A DNA stretch of 64,000 nucleotides from NCBI RefSeq assembly GCF_004295585.1, contig NZ_AP019400.1:4128001-4192000 (forward strand), read 5' to 3'. Source of the DNA: Cohnella abietis (GTDB lineage: Bacteria; Bacillota; Bacilli; Paenibacillales; Paenibacillaceae). A program made the position numbers and the translations under genes. Shown here piece after piece: positions 61,065 through 64,000 of this stretch (position 1 is its first letter; the number at the start of each line of letters is the position of its first letter). Under the pieces are notes generated by a model. The model had not been told where the DNA came from and made no database searches. It saw nothing but the letters and a program-made list of their open reading frames with translations.

Positions 61065-61616
61065 TTACTTTGAGAATATTTCTTTAATTCGAGTAGATCG
61101 CACAAAAAATATAACCATACTTATTGAAAAAACTAATTTTAAAACATTTTCAGTAATCCATCCTTGAAAATTTGTTTTAAGCTCAATTGCTAAATAAGGA
61201 ACAAAACTAGATAAAATGAGGTCAATAAAAATAAAAAAAAGAGTGCCAAGGTGAAAATAAATAAATGCTGTTCGAACTTTTTTCTTTTTTCGAATTAAAA
61301 ATACTGAAATACCTAATATAAAAATAATAGATAATATACTGAATGTAAGCTCGGAGAAAATAACAACTTTAAATAGTGGATGATAGATTATTGAATTTTT
61401 ATCAATAATATTCTCCCAGATATCCGAATTTACTAAAGAAAACAAATCATAAACAAAATAACATAATCCAATAAAATATATGGAGTAAACAAACAATATA
61501 ATCAGTATCAAATTTGGACCTCCCGTTATCGTTTTATAAATATTCCACTGATTATTATTATCTAGCAGGGTCATCCAAGCTAACCAAAAAAGAAAACCAC
61601 ATGGAGTGAACGACAT
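61065..61616 (-). CDS. Multipass membrane protein, hypothetical
   Basis: Up to 183 residues with five hydrophobic helices (LILIILFVYSIYFIGLCYFV, VIFSELTFSILSIIFILGIS, TLFFIFIDLILSSFVPYLAI). The DNA for its first residues (CTCCATGTGGTTTTC) matches the group II intron hairpin, so the first ~14 codons may derive from an intron relic, with the true start at ATG 61574. Not recognised. Confidence 0.55.
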   Translation of the reverse strand: MSFTPCGFLFWLAWMTLLDNNNQWNIYKTITGGPNLILIILFVYSIYFIGLCYFVYDLFSLVNSDIWENIIDKNSIIYHPLFKVVIFSELTFSILSIIFILGISVFLIRKKKKVRTAFIYFHLGTLFFIFIDLILSSFVPYLAIELKTNFQGWITENVLKLVFSISMVIFFVRSTRIKEIFSK

Positions 61617-61719
61617 ACTTTATTTTAAACTGTAAAAACCTATAAAGGGTCTCAAATCAATATTATCAGTAGTAAGTAAAAACGACTCAATTTCTGCTGA
61701 AATTATTATTATAGTAAAT

Positions 61720-61911
61720 TAGGAATTTCAGAGAGCCCTTTACCAAGCGAATAAATTCCATTTCCCAGTTACATACCATTGTATACATTTTTACCATTCT
61801 TTTCACCCAAAAGTGATTTTTCTCCATTGTAACGGTAATTGACGATCTTCCCATTCCTGGTAGAAACCTTCGTTAGCCGATCACGACATCATACACAAAA
61901 GATTTTTTGCC
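61720..61911 (-). pseudogene. Rhs/YD-repeat fragment
   Basis: Minus strand: KSFVYDV, then after a one-base shift DRLTKVSTRNGKIVNYRYNG, EKSLLGEKNGKNVYNGM, stop, LGNGIYSLGKGLSEIP. DRLTKV-x-NGK-x-YRYNG is a classic YD repeat. A frameshift and an in-frame TAA show it is a dead fragment, probably of the Rhs gene from which the orphan module at 56.9-58.0 kb came. Confidence 0.7.
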
Positions 61912-61920
61912 ACACCATGA

Positions 61921-61947
61921 AAAAACCCACCAAGAATGATGGGTTTG
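61921..61947 (-). terminator. Terminator-like hairpin
   Basis: Minus strand ACCCATC and GGTGGGT with a 6-base loop followed by TTTTTTC. It would end the amidase transcript past the acetyltransferase fragment. Confidence 0.65.
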
Positions 61948-61962
61948 AGTAGAATATTATTC

Positions 61963-62091
61963 TCACTTCGACAGCTTCATGTGTGTATAGGATGGCTCAA
62001 ATCCAAACTTTCTCCAAAAATTTAAGCCACGAGGATTTGATTCCAAGACATCTATTGACACTTTGGCACCGTTAGATACCTTATCCTTCTA
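61963..62091 (-). pseudogene. GNAT acetyltransferase C-terminal fragment
   Basis: Directly after the amidase stop codons, the frame reads KVSIDVLESNPRGLNFWRKF, GFEPSYTHMKLSK and TGA at 61963-61965. LEVLESNxxGLNFWRKFGF is the end of a GNAT domain. There is no start and no N-terminal domain, so this is debris left by a deletion that placed the amidase next to it. Confidence 0.7.
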
Positions 62092-62835
62092 CTAATCAAT
62101 TTTCATAGAAAAATAAGACTGAATCCCTTTAACAATAGCCGCAGCCACTTTATCCTTCTGTTGCTCGCTTAGCATGGATGCTTCCTCGCTCGGGTTGGTG
62201 AGGAACCCTACCTCAAGCAAAATTGAGGGATTGTTGTTTTGCTTAAGCACCTGCCAGCCTTCCTTTTTTACCCCTCTATCATTAAATCCGGTTGCCTTAA
62301 CAAGCTGCTTGTGCACCTCGGCTGCGAGCGGAATGCTTCCTTCGTCATAATAATATGTTTCTGTTCCAGAAATTTTAGGATCTGTGTAGGTGTTTCCGTG
62401 AATTGAAATAAAGGTATCCGCATTGAGATCATTTGCTATTCTCGCACGATCGACTAGCTCTACGAAGGTGTCATCCCTCCGTGTCATATACGGTTCGAAC
62501 TCGGGGTCCTGCTGAAGCAGATCGAATACTTTTTGTGATATAGCCAGTGTGTAATCACGCTCCAGACTACCACTAACCCCTTCCGCCCCAGGGTCCTTGC
62601 CTCCATGTCCTGCATCAATGACCACTTTGTGACGCTCTGATACAGGCTGATTTAATGCCTTACCCTCGACCTTGTTCACTAGAGCTACTGTTTTTTTCGT
62701 AGGCACAATAATATTGGCAGAAGTACGAGAAGAAGAAAGTCCATATGCGGATAGAACCACTCCCGCTAATACAACGATTCCTAGCATGTAAGCTGTTTTA
62801 CGTTTTTGAAAAGGTGTATTGTTATTCCCGTTCAT
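62092..62835 (-). CDS. N-acetylmuramoyl-L-alanine amidase (CwlD-like)
   Basis: 247 residues. One N-terminal membrane anchor (~15-32, YMLGIVVLAGVVLSAYGL), then an amidase_3 domain: VVIDAGHGGKDPGAEG (His77), the catalytic-site Glu in SLERDYTLAISQ, TRRDDTFVELVDRARIANDL, TFISIHGNTY and ILLEVGFLTNPSEE. The zinc ligands are complete. It cleaves the muramoyl-alanine amide bond of peptidoglycan outside the membrane. The family includes CwlD of spore cortex synthesis. Its promoter region carries the 29-bp element also found before the sugar ABC/HlyD operon. Confidence 0.9.
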   Translation of the reverse strand: MNGNNNTPFQKRKTAYMLGIVVLAGVVLSAYGLSSSRTSANIIVPTKKTVALVNKVEGKALNQPVSERHKVVIDAGHGGKDPGAEGVSGSLERDYTLAISQKVFDLLQQDPEFEPYMTRRDDTFVELVDRARIANDLNADTFISIHGNTYTDPKISGTETYYYDEGSIPLAAEVHKQLVKATGFNDRGVKKEGWQVLKQNNNPSILLEVGFLTNPSEEASMLSEQQKDKVAAAIVKGIQSYFSMKID

Positions 62836-62915
62836 GCTGAGACTCGCCTCCCTGCATCGATTATTAACATCTCTCTATGATACTCTATCATTATAGTACG
62901 AGAATATATAAAAAA

Positions 62916-62944
62916 TGAGATAGACTTATATAGAAGTTGTAAAA
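62916..62944 (-). promoter_or_regulatory. Shared 29-bp promoter element, copy B
   Basis: Identical to 29285-29313. On the minus strand it is followed, at the same distance as in copy A, by a -10-like TATAAT at about 62889-62894, ~55 bases before the amidase ATG. It starts 14 bases after the stop of the upstream lipoprotein gene. Confidence 0.65.
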
Positions 62945-62958
62945 ATGACTAGAATAGC

Positions 62959-63705
62959 TTACCGCTTCGAGTAGCTGAGTAGTGCCATTACATCTTTACT
63001 GAAGCCGATAATTTCATTTGAGCTCGCATTGATCATTACACAGTATTTAATAGATTTTCTATCCTTGCTTGTATAATACATTTCCACTACACTGCTGCCC
63101 CAGTTGATCATTGTCGGTTCAAAAGTCAGCTCGTCTAACGGATAGCTCCCCTTCTCCTCAACAAAACGATCCGCAACGTCAAAAACCTTCTCCCGTTTCT
63201 CACCCACAGCACTTGGTAGGACGCGCGCTGCTACTGTTTTGGAGATTTTCATAACATCGCCGTCTCTAGCATTCAGAACAATATCGTAAATACTTTTGAG
63301 ATCAGTAGACGAGGTCAGGGTCACATAATAAAGACCACCCGGAATATGATCCAGCTCAGTTTTGTAATCAAAGCTAAGCTGCGGATTTAATTGTTGCTTT
63401 GGAGTAACGTAATGAGCCTCCTGCAATAATTCCTTAAGCTTATTCTGATCGATAGACATCAGCTCAAATTGCAGCTCGTCCATTTTCAAATTCTCGTTAT
63501 AATATTTATTGACCGCATTCAGACTGAGAGTCTTCACACTATCCTGAGAAAGAACACCCTCGTACTCTACTTCATTCGTTTGGTGTTCTTTAGTTATTTT
63601 CTTCTTCATAACCGTATCTTTTGGAAAAGAATTAAACCATCCCTCGCATCCCGTTGCCAGCATCATCAATGCCGCACATAGGGCAACCAAGATTAACCTT
63701 TTCAT
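62959..63705 (-). CDS. Hypothetical lipoprotein
   Basis: About 248 residues. Start ATG 63705 (MKRLILVALCAALMMLATGC) gives a clean signal peptide and lipobox; the frame is open 12 codons further upstream. The mature part (SLNAVNKYYNENLKMDELQF, GGLYYVTLTSSTDLKSIYDI, YPLDELTFEPTMINWGSSVV) looks like tandem small alpha/beta repeats, as in PepSY-related Firmicute lipoproteins. Function unknown. Upstream of the amidase but probably on a separate transcript, given the intervening promoter element. Confidence 0.75.
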   Translation of the reverse strand: MKRLILVALCAALMMLATGCEGWFNSFPKDTVMKKKITKEHQTNEVEYEGVLSQDSVKTLSLNAVNKYYNENLKMDELQFELMSIDQNKLKELLQEAHYVTPKQQLNPQLSFDYKTELDHIPGGLYYVTLTSSTDLKSIYDIVLNARDGDVMKISKTVAARVLPSAVGEKREKVFDVADRFVEEKGSYPLDELTFEPTMINWGSSVVEMYYTSKDRKSIKYCVMINASSNEIIGFSKDVMALLSYSKR

Positions 63706-63737
63706 GGGATTACCCTGCCTTTCGCGGAGGCTTACTC

Positions 63738-63908
63738 TCATTTCCCCCTACTAATCTCATCATCGAGATCAGGAACTTCAATGTACTCCGATACTCTAGT
63801 CTTTAATATATCAATTAATTCATCATCCATGTACTGATATTCATCTGGTATATCAAGCCTTATTAGTCGTTTTTTGCTTATTTCTTGTCCCTGACCAAGT
63901 GTTCTCCC
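63738..63908 (-). pseudogene. C-terminal fragment of a small tyrosine-phosphatase-like protein
   Basis: Minus strand reads SKKRLIRLDIPDEYQYMDDE, LIDILKTRVSEYIEVPDLDD and a stop at 63738-63740. The LDIPDEYxYMDxEL ending is the C-terminus of ~110-residue phosphatase-like proteins (COG4551 type). The frame is closed by TGA at 63909-63911 and the catalytic N-terminus is missing, so this is a truncated remnant. Confidence 0.6.
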
Positions 63909-63911
63909 TCA

Positions 63912-64000
63912 TTTGCTGAAAAGTATTTATCTATATTAACGATCTTGCCGAGGAAAAAGTTTCCTACTAATAAGCAAGCAAATTGGCGATAAATCATTTA
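63912..64000. other. Right edge of window
   Basis: A minus-strand frame from an ATG at 63995-63997 gives 39 residues (MIYRQFACLLVGNFFLGKIV and on) and ends inside the phosphatase fragment. I cannot tell whether it is real. Confidence 0.2.

Larger units (their letters stand above)
61617..62091. other. Region of gene debris
   Basis: About 475 bases without an intact gene. It contains an Rhs repeat fragment (61720-61911), a terminator (61921-61947) and an acetyltransferase C-terminal fragment (61963-62091), listed separately. Confidence 0.6.

Overview
The window looks like chromosome of a Paenibacillus or Cohnella type Firmicute. This rests on strong GGAGG ribosome binding sites, GTG/TTG starts, lipoprotein-type binding proteins without an outer membrane, a seven-gene mrp antiporter operon, and recognisable PhoP, Fur and MntR type operators. 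The genus is an inference; there is no rRNA or full-length marker gene to settle it.

Layout. 1-3.4 kb: a sugar-uptake locus with a binding lipoprotein (cut by the window edge), a FadR-type GntR regulator and a beta-propeller glycosidase, with the same 12-bp operator in front of the two outer genes. 3.5-9 kb: a phosphonate/phosphate-ester ABC transporter (phnD-phnC-phnE-phnE) behind a row of PhoP-like repeats, facing a cytoplasmic 5'-nucleotidase-type phosphoesterase. 9.2-17 kb: mrpABCDEFG plus a membrane-anchored unknown, divergent from a lone KdpD-type universal-stress domain. 17-24.5 kb: accessory region with a degenerate tyrosine recombinase, a decayed tmRNA 3' end (probable attachment scar), a frameshifted small gene, a nucleotidyltransferase, an AraC/GyrI-like pair, a chemoreceptor and the tail of an IS3-family element. 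24.7-29.4 kb: a carbohydrate ABC operon that ends, unusually, with an HlyD-type adaptor; a 29-bp sequence upstream of it recurs exactly upstream of a cell-wall amidase at 62.9 kb. 29.4-32 kb: small housekeeping-type enzymes, followed by two tandem-repeat arrays.

32.9-45.6 kb is a metal-acquisition block, all on the minus strand: a PchR-like AraC regulator and a downstream operon (ECF S subunit, ECF ATPase with an in-frame TGA, ECF T subunit, nitroreductase, two YbtP/YbtQ-like half transporters) each have a Fur-like box, and between them lies mntABCD with a MntR-like palindrome. I infer siderophore or metallophore import for the Fur-boxed operon. This is the most interesting multi-gene system in the window.

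45.6-49 kb: small genes, a third tandem-repeat array, and a MerR / tautomerase / MFS module. 49-64 kb is a polymorphic-toxin and immunity graveyard: an orphan Rhs tip-HINT-toxin module with its likely immunity gene, SUKH-like and other immunity-type small genes, lipoproteins and membrane proteins, an intact group II intron inserted just after the toxin operon terminator, several intron relics, and multiple pseudogene fragments (Rhs, GNAT, tyrosine phosphatase, a repeated unknown family). It closes with a CwlD-like amidase and a lipoprotein.
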